NCBI RefSeq assembly: GCF_015686655.1
Contig: NZ_JADPMP010000005.1
Coordinates: 62,001 to 126,000 of the forward strand
Direction: 5' to 3'
Source: Pontibacter sp. FD36
GTDB lineage: Bacteria; Bacteroidota; Bacteroidia; Cytophagales; Hymenobacteraceae
DNA length: 64,000 bases
The notes under the pieces are model-generated. The model searched no databases, had not been told where the DNA came from, and saw nothing but the letters and a program-made list of their open reading frames with translations. This document shows positions 8,559-17,127 of the stretch, in pieces (position 1 is the first letter of the stretch; every line of letters begins with the position of its first letter). The position numbers and the translations under genes were made by a program.

Positions 8559-9368
8559 ATGCCTGACCCAACACAAGCACAATCATATTATTCTATCACT
8601 ACCGGGCATAGCCCTCTCATTGCCACAGCCATACACGACGGGCACCAAGTGCGCGAAAATATCCAAAGTCTTTTTTCGCTCAACTCCGATGAACGCCTTC
8701 GCGAGGAAGACCCTTTTACGGCGGGCTGGGTAAGTATAACAGACAACCGGATCATTGGTTTAAACTCCCGCTTCGAGATGGACCTGAACCGCTCCCGCGA
8801 CAAAGCCATCTACCGCAAACCTGAAGATGCCTGGGGGCTCACTGTATGGAAAGATGAGCTGCCTGAGGAACTGGCACAGGAGTCGCTGGCCCGCTACGAC
8901 CAGTTTTATGCCGATGTGAAGCAGATGCTGCAAGGTATAGCCGACCGGCACGGCTGCTTTGTAGTGTACGACCTGCATACCTACAACCACCGCCGCGAAG
9001 GAGCCGATGGCCCCGAGGCTGATTCGCAGGAAAACCCGGAAGTAAACCTCGGCACCGGCAACATGAACCGCCAGCTCTGGGCTCCAGTCGTAGAAGCTTT
9101 TACTCAAAGCCTGCAGCAATACGATTACCAGGGCCGCCACCTGGATGTGCGCGAGAACGTGAAATTCGAAGGCGGACACTTCATGCGCTGGATTCACGAT
9201 ACCTTCCCCGACCGCGCCTGTGTCATCTCCATTGAGTTCAAAAAGTTCTTTATGGACGAGTGGACTGGCAAACCTGATGAGGCACAATTGCAGGAAATCA
9301 AAAGCGCATTGCAAAGCACGACCGAACCTGTCCTGCAGGCGCGTGAGCAGGTATGCAAAACCTTATAA
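8559..9368 (+). CDS. N-formylglutamate amidohydrolase-family protein
   Basis: A 269-residue zinc hydrolase of the N-formylglutamate deformylase fold, first gene of a three-gene cassette. Metal and active-site type motifs are AIHDGH (about 23-28), VVYDLHTYNHRR (about 137-148) and the NLGTGN segment (about 167-172). Histidine-degradation enzymes (HutG) belong to this family, but no hut gene is nearby, so a role in histidine catabolism is unlikely. It overlaps the next gene by 16 bp, which points to translational coupling with the QEGLA metallopeptidase. The likely reaction is removal of an N-acyl or C-terminal amide-linked group from a glutamate-like substrate; this is an inference. Confidence 0.88.
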   Translation: MPDPTQAQSYYSITTGHSPLIATAIHDGHQVRENIQSLFSLNSDERLREEDPFTAGWVSITDNRIIGLNSRFEMDLNRSRDKAIYRKPEDAWGLTVWKDELPEELAQESLARYDQFYADVKQMLQGIADRHGCFVVYDLHTYNHRREGADGPEADSQENPEVNLGTGNMNRQLWAPVVEAFTQSLQQYDYQGRHLDVRENVKFEGGHFMRWIHDTFPDRACVISIEFKKFFMDEWTGKPDEAQLQEIKSALQSTTEPVLQAREQVCKTL

Positions 9369-11227
9369 TGATGCCCGACACGATCTCTGACATATTCATA
9401 AAAGGCATCGTTCGGACTTTGAAGCGGGGTCGTCGGGTGAGGCGCCGGCTGCCTGAAGGCGGCTTGCTGCACATCGACAGACCACTGCCCTTTCTGGTGC
9501 TTTACCGCCACCCGGCAGGTCAGCCCGACCATGCTACCGCTGATTTTGTAAAGGCCGAGGCTGCCTATATCATCGCCCGCGAAGAGCAGACACCCAAACT
9601 GCGGCAGTTGATAGGAGAGATTGCCAAAGCCATGGCCGACGAGTTTGGCGCTTTCATGGTGCTCGAGCTCTTTGCCGCACCGGATATAAGTGCCGCTGAC
9701 AGCCCGACTTTCAGAGTGCTCGGGCCGGAACAGGCGCTGCCCGCCACCATCCGCACACTCAAAACTGAATTGGCCAGCATCAAGATTAGCGGCCTGCCTG
9801 TAACAGTGGCCACGGCATCTAACCAGGCTTTGCTGGAAGGCTCCAATAGCTTGATGAGCGAAGAAGAACTGAAACAGCACAGTACCCTGATGCTCGGGCT
9901 GGAACTGAAACCAATCTATCGCCAGGCTAACTCCGGTCAGGTATACCCCATGCTGCAGCGTACGCTCCGTGGCCATGTATCGAGCGCTATCAAAAAGGCC
10001 GTATTCGACTTTGTGCGGGTCCAGACTACCCATCAGCCCAAGCACTTTCAGGCGCTTGGCCGCCAAGCTGTCGTACCCGCCGTCTGGCGCATCGACAAGC
10101 AGCTTACTTCCATCAGCGACCAGTTCCGTTTTCTGTTGCTTGTCACACCCGTTAACGCTGATGATGCCTGGGAGGAGTTCCGCCAGAAGAAGTTTAAGCA
10201 GGCGCCCAACTTCCACTACCGCCTGATGCCCATGGATGCCGACCTGCTCAAGCGCAAGCTTTACAATATACCCATCGAGAAGGTAGAGGACCCAACGCTG
10301 GCTTTCCTGTTCCGCGACAAGCGCCACGAGTTAGACAAGACCCTGACCATGCTCGCCGACCGCAATACCCCTGACTTTCTGTACAGTAGTCTGCAGCTGT
10401 TTGGCGGTGTGGACGAGCAGCTGCTCAAAGTGGCCGAAGGTATACTGGCCGCTATACCTGAGCCAATGCGTGAACAGGACGTGCCACTTATACCTGTAAA
10501 CGAGTTCGCCGCACTGGCTGAGCAGGAGATATCCTTTCTGAAGGATCAGTATCCGGCGCTTGATTCAGGCGTGGACATTCGCAAAGACATTGTGGGGTTG
10601 ATCGTTTCCAAAGGCAGGCTCAACATCGGCACCGATGCCAAAATCCCCAGGCACAGGGCGCAGGCGCTCATTCAGCACGAAGTCGGTACGCACATCCTCA
10701 CCTACTTCAACGGAAAGGCACAGCCACTGCAGCAGCTCTATGTAGGTGTGCCGGGCTACGAGGAGCTGCAGGAAGGACTGGCTGTGCTGAGTGAGTACCT
10801 GGTGGGCGGTCTCGACCAGGACCGGCTGCGCATACTGGCAGCCCGGGTAGTGGCCGTGCACCACCTCACCAAAGGCTGCAGCTTCACCGACAACTTCTGC
10901 CGCCTCAAAGAGGAATATAACTTTGATGAGGAAACGGCTTTTAACGTAACGATGCGAGTGCATCGGGGCGGAGGGCTCACCAAAGACGCCGTATACCTGC
11001 GCGGGCTCGTGCACCTCTTGCAGTACCTCAAAGAAGGCCACGAGCTGGAGCCGCTCCTGATCGGCAAGATCCGGCAGGAGTACATTCCCATTGTGCAGGA
11101 ACTGATCTACCGCCAGGTGCTGCGTCCCGTTCCCATACGGCCCCGCTACCTCACCGATCCGGCCGCACAGCCCAAATTGCAAAAACTAAAAGCAGGGATA
11201 TCAGTATTTAACTTACTGGAAAATTAA
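9353..11227 (+). CDS. QEGLA-motif zinc peptidase (DUF1704, MATCAP-like)
   Basis: A 624-residue protein of the DUF1704 family, labelled 'flavohemoglobin expression-modulating QEGLA motif protein' in bacteria. The zinc site is visible as HEVGTH (H442, E443, H447) followed by QEGLA (Q473-A477, with E474 the probable third ligand). Eukaryotic members with the same HExxxH plus downstream glutamate include the tubulin tyrosine carboxypeptidase MATCAP. The N-terminal half (about 1-330) is divergent and may bind substrate. It overlaps the upstream amidohydrolase by 16 bp and is followed 25 bp later by an ATP-grasp ligase. Carboxypeptidase activity is inferred from the family. The substrate here is unknown. 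Confidence 0.88.
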   Translation: MQNLIMMPDTISDIFIKGIVRTLKRGRRVRRRLPEGGLLHIDRPLPFLVLYRHPAGQPDHATADFVKAEAAYIIAREEQTPKLRQLIGEIAKAMADEFGAFMVLELFAAPDISAADSPTFRVLGPEQALPATIRTLKTELASIKISGLPVTVATASNQALLEGSNSLMSEEELKQHSTLMLGLELKPIYRQANSGQVYPMLQRTLRGHVSSAIKKAVFDFVRVQTTHQPKHFQALGRQAVVPAVWRIDKQLTSISDQFRFLLLVTPVNADDAWEEFRQKKFKQAPNFHYRLMPMDADLLKRKLYNIPIEKVEDPTLAFLFRDKRHELDKTLTMLADRNTPDFLYSSLQLFGGVDEQLLKVAEGILAAIPEPMREQDVPLIPVNEFAALAEQEISFLKDQYPALDSGVDIRKDIVGLIVSKGRLNIGTDAKIPRHRAQALIQHEVGTHILTYFNGKAQPLQQLYVGVPGYEELQEGLAVLSEYLVGGLDQDRLRILAARVVAVHHLTKGCSFTDNFCRLKEEYNFDEETAFNVTMRVHRGGGLTKDAVYLRGLVHLLQYLKEGHELEPLLIGKIRQEYIPIVQELIYRQVLRPVPIRPRYLTDPAAQPKLQKLKAGISVFNLLEN

Positions 11228-11252
11228 TCCCAACAAATACTTATATATAGAC

Positions 11253-12302
11253 ATGACAATAGGATTCGTAGTTAACGATATACATACAGAAAGTCCGGGC
11301 TATGCCACCATATTTTTAGCCCAGCGAATGCACAATCTGGGCCATACAGTATTTTTGATGGGTGTGGGAGACCTCGCCTACTACCCTGATGGCTACATGG
11401 GGGCCACTGCCGTGCAGGCTGACCCGAAGCATAAGTATAAATCACCTGCCACTTACCTGGATGCCATACAGGGCGAGAAGGCCATTCAGGTACGTGTCAC
11501 AGCTCCAGACCTGGATGTGCTGATGCTGCGCAACGACCCTTCTGCTGAAGGAGAAGGCAGAGCCTGGGCACAGAATGCAGGTATTATTTTCGGGCAGCTG
11601 GCCCTGCGCCACGGTGTGATCGTGCTCAACGACCCCACCTCGCTCTCCGATGCGGTGAATAAGATGTACTTCCAGCACTTCCCGGAGGCCGTACGTCCCC
11701 GCACTCTGATCACCCGCGACAAGGAGGAAATAAAGCAATTCTTCCAGGAGCAGAAAAACAACATCATCCTGAAGCCGCTACAAGGTTCGGGTGGCTCAGG
11801 TGTGTTTATGGTAAAGAAGAACGATTCTACTAACCTGAACCAAATTGTGGAGGCTATCAGTCGCGACGGTTACGTGATTGCGCAGGAGTACCTGCCACAG
11901 GCCACTGAAGGCGATGTGCGCCTGTTTGTGGTAAACGGTGAGGCATTGCAGCACAAAGGAAAATACTGCGCCCTGCGCCGTGTAGGCGCCAAAGACGACA
12001 TACGAAGCAACCTGCATGCAGGTGGTTCGGCGCAGTCGGTGAAAGTAGACCAGACCATGCTGGACCTCGTAGAACTGGTGCGTCCTAAACTGATACAGGA
12101 TGGTATGTTCATGGTGGGCCTGGATATAGTGGGCAATAAACTGATGGAAATAAATGTGTTTAGCCCCGGGGGCCTATCGGATGTAAGTGAACTGGAAGGC
12201 GTTGACTTCTCTACCCCTATCATTGAGGCCCTGGAACGTAAGGTGCATTACAAAAACACCTACGGCACTCAGATCGACAACAAGACGGTTGCTATGATTT
12301 AG
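11253..12302 (+). CDS. ATP-grasp ligase, glutathione-synthetase-like
   Basis: A 349-residue ATP-grasp protein, third in the cassette. An N-terminal Rossmann-like pre-ATP domain (MTIGFVVNDI) is followed by the ATP-grasp fold. The ATP lid is ILKPLQGSGGSGVFMV (about 172-187), then the adenine segment VIAQEYLP, and the Mg-binding end LMEINVFSPGGLSDV (about 295-309). It most resembles prokaryotic glutathione synthetase GshB, yet no gamma-glutamylcysteine ligase is nearby. The paired peptidase and amidohydrolase suggest it joins an amino acid or small amine to a carboxylate elsewhere. Tubulin tyrosine ligases also use the ATP-grasp fold, which makes the pairing with a MATCAP-like protein notable. 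Confidence 0.88.
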   Translation: MTIGFVVNDIHTESPGYATIFLAQRMHNLGHTVFLMGVGDLAYYPDGYMGATAVQADPKHKYKSPATYLDAIQGEKAIQVRVTAPDLDVLMLRNDPSAEGEGRAWAQNAGIIFGQLALRHGVIVLNDPTSLSDAVNKMYFQHFPEAVRPRTLITRDKEEIKQFFQEQKNNIILKPLQGSGGSGVFMVKKNDSTNLNQIVEAISRDGYVIAQEYLPQATEGDVRLFVVNGEALQHKGKYCALRRVGAKDDIRSNLHAGGSAQSVKVDQTMLDLVELVRPKLIQDGMFMVGLDIVGNKLMEINVFSPGGLSDVSELEGVDFSTPIIEALERKVHYKNTYGTQIDNKTVAMI

Positions 12303-12324
12303 AGTTGAGCCAAGACAAAGGAAG

Positions 12325-12374
12325 AGGCAGGCAAAAGAGCGGCGTCAGCAGCTGTATCTTTGCCTGCCTTTTTT
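12325..12374 (+). terminator. Rho-independent terminator of the three-gene cassette
   Basis: Inverted repeat AGGCAGGCAAA ... TTTGCCTGCCT followed by a T run, starting 23 bp after the ATP-grasp stop codon. Confidence 0.85.
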
Positions 12375-12574
12375 ATGCACAGGATTTGGCAAAGCGCAGC
12401 AGATATTTCACACCTGCTTCAAGCATTTCATGGTTAGTGAAAGAGCATACCCAAACCAACGCCTAGGTTACAATGAGCTACTGCTCAGGGATAACGGGAA
12501 AGAAAATAGAGGAGAATTGAAAATTATATACCTGACAGTCAGCCACATACATAAAGTGCAAAAATATTTATACG
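12375..12574. other. Gene-free spacer with a possible aminotransferase relic
   Basis: No intact gene. On the minus strand about 12373-12462 reads as a 29-codon open stretch ending MLEAGVKYLLRFAKSCA, reminiscent of the C-terminus of a class-I aminotransferase, with a stop codon just upstream. This could be a decayed fragment or chance. The region otherwise leads into the promoter of the small transcript at about 12618. Confidence 0.25.
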
Positions 12575-12611
12575 TTTTGCTTTTTTTTAGAAAAACAAAA
12601 TCATAATTTTG
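12575..12611 (+). promoter_or_regulatory. Bacteroidota-type promoter (TAnnTTTG)
   Basis: TAATTTTG at 12604-12611 fits the -7 consensus TAnnTTTG exactly. An upstream TTTTG at 12575-12579 could serve as the -33 element, although the spacing is a few bases longer than usual. Transcription would begin near 12618. Confidence 0.55.
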
Positions 12612-12649
12612 CACCCGATTTGAGAGAGATACATAACCGGAAAGCTAAT

Positions 12650-12706
12650 ATGTTAAGCAATTTCCAAAATCACAAATCTCCCTCTGATTTTTTTGAATTT
12701 TATTAG
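12650..12706 (+). CDS. Possible 18-residue peptide ORF
   Basis: ATG at 12650 with GGAAAG about 10 bases upstream, followed by 17 codons and TAG. It encodes MLSNFQNHKSPSDFFEFY, a soluble aromatic-ended peptide. It lies in the middle of the small promoter-terminator unit. There is no evidence beyond position and the SD-like sequence, which is uncommon in this phylum. It could be a chance ORF in an sRNA. Confidence 0.3.
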   Translation: MLSNFQNHKSPSDFFEFY

Positions 12707-12804
12707 CTGTGTCCAGCACAGTTTTGAAAAAATGATATACACTCTGCCACGGCAGGTACAAAGATAAGGTTAGTTAAAGTTTAGATTAGTTTGTTTTAAG
12801 GTGA

Positions 12805-12842
12805 GAGAAGGCCCCGGTCATTTTGACGGGGCTTTTCTCATT
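12805..12842 (+). terminator. Terminator of the small transcript
   Basis: GAGAAGGCCCCG ... CGGGGCTTTTCTC stem with a GTCA/TGAC apex, then CATTTT. The GC-rich stem with T tract is a classical intrinsic terminator. Confidence 0.85.
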
Positions 12843-12912
12843 TTAGCCCTGTACCTTTCTGACTCAAATCCCTTTTCATTCTACCTATTCGCTCCCGATT
12901 ATAGCATTCCCA

Positions 12913-13365
12913 CTAGGCATACAGCACATAAGCTGCGCCCAGCGTTGCAGGTATAGCTGCCAGCAGCAGTTTTAGCACCAGTCCTGGCGAGGGGGTGCCC
13001 CTCCCCCATGGTATCTTAGACTTGAAAACGTAGCGCAGGCTGGTCATCAGGGTCACCATAGCCAGCAACCCAGCGACCAGATGCGTAATGGCGATCGCTG
13101 AATCAAAAACCGTATCCTGTCCCATGCTATGCTCGGCAGTACGGAGGTTCCAGTAAATAAGCACCAGTAACGAAGGCAAAGACACCAGTGCCCCCAGTCG
13201 CATACTGAACAGCGTAAGCCAAGAGGCAAAGGCAAAAAGCGGAACCGCCGCCATTAGCCCCATTTTCCTGTAAAACAACGCTTCATCACCTGTCAGATCT
13301 GTGTAAAGCAGGATCAGGAGTGCATGGGCAAAGCCCGTCAGGAAAAGCAGCAAGTAGCGCGTCAT
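12913..13365 (-). CDS. Uncharacterised four-helix membrane protein
   Basis: A 150-residue integral membrane protein of unknown function. Hydrophobic helices lie at about 3-21, 36-55, 58-75 and 85-108, with a final one at about 128-148. A GRGTPSPG loop precedes the last helix. No family motif was recognised. It sits downstream of the lipoprotein gene on the same strand, 27 bp away, so the two may be cotranscribed. Confidence 0.6.
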   Translation of the reverse strand: MTRYLLLFLTGFAHALLILLYTDLTGDEALFYRKMGLMAAVPLFAFASWLTLFSMRLGALVSLPSLLVLIYWNLRTAEHSMGQDTVFDSAIAITHLVAGLLAMVTLMTSLRYVFKSKIPWGRGTPSPGLVLKLLLAAIPATLGAAYVLYA

Positions 13366-13392
13366 AGGCTACTATACTGCAGAAGCCGGCTT

Positions 13393-14325
13393 TCAGATTT
13401 CCTCCAAGGTATAATAGGTATAGGTACTGCGCAGAAGCGGTGATTTCACAGGCAAGTTAATATTATAGATTAGTACTTGATTGGCTTTGCCGCTAGCGTC
13501 GTAAGTATATTCTTCCTGTATGTAAGGTCTGTCGCTTCGCAGGATGGTACGCTGGCTTAGCCTGCCTTCCTCGTCATAAGCATAGTTTATCTCTTCCGAC
13601 ATGTCTCTCAGGCTTTTGATACGGATTCGCTTCAGGCGTCTGAAAGTATCGTAGTCGAACTCCATACTCTTTTGCAGCATACCATCTCTATGGAGCTGCC
13701 GCTCTACCACATAGCCTTCCTGCGTACGATGCGACCAGCCAGCTCCGGACTGACGCAGGTTTTGCATGGTGTACTTGCCAATGTAATTGTTATATATGAC
13801 GGCTGCATTCTCATGCAGTTCTTCCTTTTCCTGTATTTCTCCATCAGGGGTAAAAGCGAGTGTGAGCACTGGCTGGAAGGCATCTGTAACCGGATCGTAT
13901 ACCTCTACCTGCTGGTATTTGGGCATCAGGCCTGTGTCCAGATTCTTCCTATACTTGATCGCTACAGCTGATAATATAGACCACCTGGCAGTTTCTATAT
14001 TACCTACTCTGTTAGAGTACACATCCCCGGTAAGATTATTCTCCTGCACCATTACCGCATCGGCACCATAGCGCCTGGCTTTCATCTGCAGGCCCCTTAT
14101 CATATCAATATAGGCTGTGTTTTCACCTCCGTGCACCTCAATTGCTGCCAATTTAATGTATTCCTCTTGTGGCCACTCCCCTCTGAAGAATACTTCAATT
14201 TCGTTATTATGCGGCTGTGTTGGAATGGTGGTTAGTCGCTCGTCTATTTCAGGATACAGGGATGATGTGCAGCCCGCGAGTGAGAGGGCGCTCCAGGCCA
14301 GCGCTAATAGTAAAGTTCGTTTCAT
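13393..14325 (-). CDS. Lipoprotein with YD-like repeats
   Basis: A 310-residue predicted lipoprotein: signal peptide with lipobox SLAGC at about residues 15-19. The first half contains an alpha/beta segment (IEVFFRGEWPQEEYIKLAAI, then LQMKARRYGADAVMVQEN) similar to small heavy-metal-binding/YbjQ-like or DUF4156-like folds. The second half has short tandem beta units of YD-repeat style: YDTFRRLKRIR, YAYDEEGRLSQR, YTYDASGKANQ. No function is known. It is likely cotranscribed with the membrane protein that follows it. Confidence 0.65.
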   Translation of the reverse strand: MKRTLLLALAWSALSLAGCTSSLYPEIDERLTTIPTQPHNNEIEVFFRGEWPQEEYIKLAAIEVHGGENTAYIDMIRGLQMKARRYGADAVMVQENNLTGDVYSNRVGNIETARWSILSAVAIKYRKNLDTGLMPKYQQVEVYDPVTDAFQPVLTLAFTPDGEIQEKEELHENAAVIYNNYIGKYTMQNLRQSGAGWSHRTQEGYVVERQLHRDGMLQKSMEFDYDTFRRLKRIRIKSLRDMSEEINYAYDEEGRLSQRTILRSDRPYIQEEYTYDASGKANQVLIYNINLPVKSPLLRSTYTYYTLEEI

Positions 14326-14466
14326 AGGTTTTAACTTAATGTTCTAACCTTATTCTGCTCAAACATCGTGCTGTATTTGCACAGGATATACCTGTACTTA
14401 AAAAATATAGTAAAAATCTATATTGAGAGGATGCTGCTTATAAATCTTATCCCCCCTCGCAAAAGC

Positions 14467-17121
14467 CTAAACCATACTATTATTGCTCACTTCCACCTCG
14501 TCCGCTATTTCTATTACTGGTTGATCTATTACTGGTTGATCAGGTTCCACTTCCAAAGGTGGTTGCAGCATTTTTACGAAGGTGTCTTTCACGCGATGGG
14601 ACAAGTGAAAGTATGGTACCCAGATTGCCGCCAGTATAACAGCACGGACAGCTTGGGAAGGACTGGTTTTATCCATCTCAAATGGCAAATGCATAGATTC
14701 AAGCGCCACGTATTCACCTATTACGAACAAGGCATTCGCAACATAGAAAGCTTTCATCAGTTCAGGTACACTACTGCGCTTCTTCAGGAAAAGGATTAGT
14801 AGCAGTACACTGAATACCACAAAACCTATGTTCAGAATCAGCTCAACCAGTACAAGGCCGGCCAACTCGGGAGCGAACGTCTGTGAGGAGGGCAGAACCA
14901 GGTTTTCCCACATAGTTTGGTTGAAATAGTTGCTGCGCAGTACTATGATTAAACCTCCCAATGGCGTTACGAAAAGAACGATAAGTGGAACTAGCAGCCA
15001 GCCACCAATAGTTTCTGCCTCCCCTAAGCTAAAACCCGGTGCCGGGTTCGGGTCGTAGTGGTACAGCCTATAGCCCCCATAAATCGCCGCTCCCAATGCC
15101 AGTAGCGCCACCACCAGCATGATCCAACTGAACCCGGAACCACCCCCAACTGCCGTGCTGGTATTGTAGTTCAGACTGTAACCCATGTCATCCAGCATGA
15201 TCTTCTGGTTGCGCATGAAGGCGCTCATGTTCTCTGGCAATACGTGGTCCTGGAGTATGCTGTAGGTATAGTGGAGCGTAAGCAAGTTGCCCGTGCTGGC
15301 ATAGGAAACGACACTTTTGTAAGTAAAGGCATCGTCTTTTACTTCTTTGACCTCTAGGTTCACCGGCCAGGGCTCCGGCAGGAACAGCTGTATCTCATGT
15401 TCCACGTTTACTGGGTAGGACAAGCCCATGGGCATGGTGCGCTTGCTGGTACGTGGCGTGTTAATGTAATCACGCAGCACTTTTGGAAAGAAGGTCGCCC
15501 GTACCTGCCCATTTATACCTTCCAGTTCCTCCCAAAGATTTTCAATGCTGTATTCCTCCAGTATCGTGAACTTATTACCCTGCTCGTAGTCAATGAAGTC
15601 CACGGGTTGGGTCATTTCGATATCCGGAAAATTGTTGGCGTAAAAGTTCAGATAAGCCTTTTGAATCTCCTTTAAGCTGGTAGTCGCAAAACGGCTGCGC
15701 TGCATGTCCGCCTCCCAACCGGTGTATTCTGTCTTCACCTGTAGCGTGACGGCTCCACCTACATCGTTAAACAGAAACGTTTCCAGCACTTTTATACCGC
15801 CATTGTTCGCAATTGGGGGTACAACTTCTGTCAGACCCTTTGAGGAAGGACTGAGCACAAGCGCCTGTTGGTAGTCGGGAATGTAGTTGGAGTGCGAAGT
15901 GCCGCGCTGTTTGCTGATGGTAGGATCGTACCATAGCCTGGAGCCTCGCAGATTAACCTGCACAATGCAATGGTTAAAGGCATAGGGCGACGGCAAGCCG
16001 TTTTTGACCTGCCCTTTGGAGTTGGAGTTTACCAGAGCCGGGTAGGCCTCAATGCCGAGGTGCTTGAGCATGGTGGCCAACAGCAGCGACTTGTCTTTGC
16101 AGTCACCGAAACGCTGCGCGAACACCTGGGAGGGAGATCGTGGTTTATAACCGCCTATACCAGCTTCCATACCCAGGTAGCGTACCTCATCCTGCACAAA
16201 GCGCAAGGCCGAGACCAGCCATTCCTCCTTCGTTCTGGCTGTCGTCCTGATGCTGTCAATTACAGCCTGCAGCGCTTTGGAGGGTGTCTCATTCAATTCG
16301 TACATGGGTAGGGCCCAATCTACTACTTCTTTCCAGGAATTGTATTCTGAGACCATGGCGCCCGGAAAGGGATCATACCAGCCAGGCACGTCGCTGTCTA
16401 CGGTGGTGGCTGGCAAGTTTGTCAAATGCCAGGTATAGCTAGTGTTACCGTTAGCCGTAACAACAGTCGGTTTATGTTCAGTCTTATGAAGTTTGTAGTG
16501 CAACTTGCGCTGTTCAGGCATCAGAATGTGCACCAGTAGCTCATCCACCGGGTCGTAAAACTGCAGATAAAAGGAGGTAAAGAATTTGCCTTCAAAAACC
16601 GGGTTACGCCCTTTAATGCTCCAGGCATACTCCACTAAGTCACCAACCCGAATATCCTCCAAAACAAGAAGGGCGGTAAGGCTTTCATCAAAAATGCGCT
16701 GCTCCAGTCCCTGCTCCCGCTGAATGACCTTCACTTTGCTTAGATCCAGCTTGTCGATGGACTTTCCATTACGCCAAACTGTTACCTTGTGCAGGTATAG
16801 CTTTTCGTGGTTAGGGTCGAAGGAGAGCTGCAGTTCAGAGCTGTTCTGCACGCCTTCTTCTGTCGTAATCTTATAGGTGTTGTGAAAATAGGCTTCCTCC
16901 CGCGCCACTTCCCATTGAATGGAGCGTTGCAGGTAGTGGTACCCATCGTTCACATCTTCGGGAGCAACGTTTGTTTGCAAACGCAGGGGTATTTGCTTCG
17001 TCCAGGAAGGTATAGGAGCCGTTGAGATTGTTTTAGGAGCTGCACTAGCCGCTAGTTGGCAAAACAGGAAGATGACGGACAGACAAAATGTACGGAAAGT
17101 TTGTTTGTAAAAGTGGGCCAT
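14467..17121 (-). CDS. DUF3857 / transglutaminase-like / DUF2569 membrane protein
   Basis: About 884 aa from ATG 17121 (a TTG lies two codons upstream). After a signal peptide (about 1-27) comes a DUF3857 domain (about 55-240), then a transglutaminase core with the full triad: Cys341 in FGDCKDKS, His384 in FNHCIV and Asp399 in WYDPT. A second beta-rich region extends to about 640, one helix lies at about 665-690, and a C-terminal DUF2569-type four-helix membrane domain spans about 710-850. Such proteins are common in Bacteroidota, but their substrates are unknown. The intact triad suggests peptidase or cross-linking activity in the periplasm. The C-terminus has a 15-bp tandem duplication. Confidence 0.85.
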   Translation of the reverse strand: MAHFYKQTFRTFCLSVIFLFCQLAASAAPKTISTAPIPSWTKQIPLRLQTNVAPEDVNDGYHYLQRSIQWEVAREEAYFHNTYKITTEEGVQNSSELQLSFDPNHEKLYLHKVTVWRNGKSIDKLDLSKVKVIQREQGLEQRIFDESLTALLVLEDIRVGDLVEYAWSIKGRNPVFEGKFFTSFYLQFYDPVDELLVHILMPEQRKLHYKLHKTEHKPTVVTANGNTSYTWHLTNLPATTVDSDVPGWYDPFPGAMVSEYNSWKEVVDWALPMYELNETPSKALQAVIDSIRTTARTKEEWLVSALRFVQDEVRYLGMEAGIGGYKPRSPSQVFAQRFGDCKDKSLLLATMLKHLGIEAYPALVNSNSKGQVKNGLPSPYAFNHCIVQVNLRGSRLWYDPTISKQRGTSHSNYIPDYQQALVLSPSSKGLTEVVPPIANNGGIKVLETFLFNDVGGAVTLQVKTEYTGWEADMQRSRFATTSLKEIQKAYLNFYANNFPDIEMTQPVDFIDYEQGNKFTILEEYSIENLWEELEGINGQVRATFFPKVLRDYINTPRTSKRTMPMGLSYPVNVEHEIQLFLPEPWPVNLEVKEVKDDAFTYKSVVSYASTGNLLTLHYTYSILQDHVLPENMSAFMRNQKIMLDDMGYSLNYNTSTAVGGGSGFSWIMLVVALLALGAAIYGGYRLYHYDPNPAPGFSLGEAETIGGWLLVPLIVLFVTPLGGLIIVLRSNYFNQTMWENLVLPSSQTFAPELAGLVLVELILNIGFVVFSVLLLILFLKKRSSVPELMKAFYVANALFVIGEYVALESMHLPFEMDKTSPSQAVRAVILAAIWVPYFHLSHRVKDTFVKMLQPPLEVEPDQPVIDQPVIEIADEVEVSNNSMV
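14511..14540. repeat. 15-bp exact tandem duplication inside the transglutaminase-like gene
   Basis: CTATTACTGGTTGAT occurs twice in direct succession (14511-14525 and 14526-14540), giving DQPVI twice in the C-terminal cytoplasmic tail. It is in frame, so it is probably tolerated, recent slippage. Confidence 0.9.
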
Positions 17122-17127
17122 ACGCAA

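Larger units (their letters stand above)
12618..12842 (+). ncRNA. Candidate small transcript (sRNA or tiny-peptide mRNA)
   Basis: A free-standing unit of about 225 nt with its own promoter (12575-12611) and terminator (12805-12842) and no long ORF. Predicted local hairpins are AAAATCA/TGATTTT (within 12665-12695), CTGTG/CACAG (around 12707-12721) and CTGCC/GGCAG (around 12753-12764). It also contains an 18-codon ORF at 12650-12706. It may be a regulatory RNA (6S-like RNA is one possibility, not demonstrated) or an mRNA for the tiny peptide. Nothing downstream for 70 bp suggests a leader. Confidence 0.5.

Noticed and set aside
9194..10327. 377-codon minus-strand ORF
   Set aside because: It is the antisense shadow of the QEGLA gene, whose own frame has clear zinc motifs.
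12373..12462. Possible aminotransferase C-terminal relic on the minus strand
   Set aside because: Only about 17 residues look family-like and the stop codon overlaps the terminator. It is kept as a remark only.
14368..14799. 143-codon plus-strand ORF rich in I/Y/L
   Set aside because: It is antisense to the end of the transglutaminase-like gene and lacks a protein-like profile.
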